This document shows, one piece after another, positions 5,069 to 5,323 of a stretch of DNA of 5,323 nt. Source of the DNA: JAPLXD01 sp041661585. GTDB lineage: Bacteria; Patescibacteriota; Minisyncoccia; Moranbacterales; UBA11712. Position 1 is the first letter of the stretch. The number at the start of each line of letters is the position of its first letter. Location of the stretch: positions 1 through 5,323 of the forward strand of contig JBAZUC010000052.1 of the NCBI GenBank assembly GCA_041661585.1, in the 5' to 3' direction. Made by a program: the position numbers and the translations under genes. The notes beneath the pieces are model-generated. The model was not told where the DNA came from, searched no databases, and worked only from the letters and a program-made list of their open reading frames with translations.

Positions 5069-5323
5069 CGCAGAACAATTGATGGGAGGGTTAAATAATC
5101 ATTAATTTTTAATAAAATGTGATGTAAAAGAAAAACAAAAATGTCCATGTTCTTTCAAAACAAAATAAGATAAGTTGGGTGAAATAAAAAACACCAAAAA
5201 AGTGTTTGATCAAAAAAGTAAGATGTCCTTTCTTTTTGCCCTTCGGGGCATTCCCGGCAAATTTATCCGCCTGAGCTCTTTCAAAGAACTTGGGCGGATT
5301 TTGTTATTGGGTTGATAAAATTA
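5069..5323 (+). other. Non-coding tail with several hairpins, no convincing gene
   Basis: This 255-nt stretch is AT-rich up to about 5220 and then turns GC-richer. Visible structures are a weak AAACAC/GTGTTT hairpin (5189-5207), a TGCCC-TTCG-GGGCA hairpin with a UUCG tetraloop closed by C-G (5237-5250), an alternative stem TTTGCC/GGCAAA (5235-5240 with 5256-5261), and the long stem at 5265-5299. It could be a 3' untranslated region, a small RNA gene, or the leader of a gene beyond the window. No clear promoter was found in it. Confidence 0.5.
5265..5305 (+). terminator. Likely intrinsic terminator with a long stem
   Basis: ATCCGCCTGAGCTCTT (5265-5280) pairs with AAGAACTTGGGCGGAT (5284-5299): sixteen positions with one C-A mismatch and two G-U pairs, and a three-base loop. 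The T tract is modest: TTTT (5299-5302) then GTTATT. It is the first good terminator after the CAP gene, about 200 nt past its stop. Confidence 0.7.

Noticed and set aside
5186..5207. AAACAC/GTGTTT hairpin that on the minus strand is followed by a run of T (GTGTTTTTTATTT), like a terminator for a convergent gene.
   Set aside because: The stem is only six AT-rich pairs and no minus-strand gene is visible; kept only as a possibility for a gene beyond the window.
5223..5315. A 30-residue open frame (MSFLFALRGIPGKF...) from ATG 5223 to TGA 5313-5315, hydrophobic and basic like a small membrane peptide.
   Set aside because: No Shine-Dalgarno site, and the frame lies entirely over the UUCG hairpin and terminator stem, whose pairing explains the sequence better.

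Overview
The window reads as a stretch of chromosome from a small-genome bacterium, most likely a member of the Candidate Phyla Radiation (Patescibacteria, Parcubacteria-like). That placement is inferred from protein style: the RodA, the L25/CTC protein with a Lys/Glu-rich tail, the coiled-coil lytic transglycosylase and the CAP-plus-Ig-like protein all look like proteins from that group. No 16S or other decisive marker is present. TGA ends rodA, so the standard bacterial code fits and there is no sign of the TGA=Gly recoding of Gracilibacteria/Absconditabacteria.

Layout, all genes on the + strand. (1) Positions 2-292: C-terminal end of an unrecognised, probably extracytoplasmic protein that starts before the window. 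(2) 299-1411: rodA, the SEDS peptidoglycan glycosyltransferase, 6 nt after the previous stop and probably in the same operon. (3) 1463-2182: rplY, ribosomal protein bL25 (CTC type), with its own likely promoter, ended by an intrinsic terminator at 2197-2232. (4) 2260-3543: a secreted protein joining a CwlO/PcsB/EnvC-type coiled coil to an MltB-like lytic transglycosylase. (5) A near-consensus promoter (3583-3611) and a leader of about 118 nt with possible structure. (6) 3737-5068: a secreted or membrane-anchored CAP-domain protein with two Ig-like domains, probably starting at TTG. (7) 5069-5323: non-coding, with hairpins and a likely intrinsic terminator at the end.

Functionally this is a cell-envelope neighbourhood. 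RodA polymerises glycan strands for elongation, the transglycosylase would cut them (possibly gated through its coiled coil), and the CAP/Ig protein is likely exposed at the surface. rplY sits among them as a translation gene with separate control. Two genes (rplY and the transglycosylase) have a -10 box exactly 8 nt before the ATG and no Shine-Dalgarno sequence, which suggests leaderless mRNAs. The CAP gene instead has a long leader and a Shine-Dalgarno-like site.

I see no tRNA, rRNA, CRISPR array, insertion sequence or defence system. I do not find a wholly new multi-gene system. The most interesting items are the coiled-coil/transglycosylase fusion, the CAP-gene leader, the leaderless starts and the hairpin-rich 3' end.
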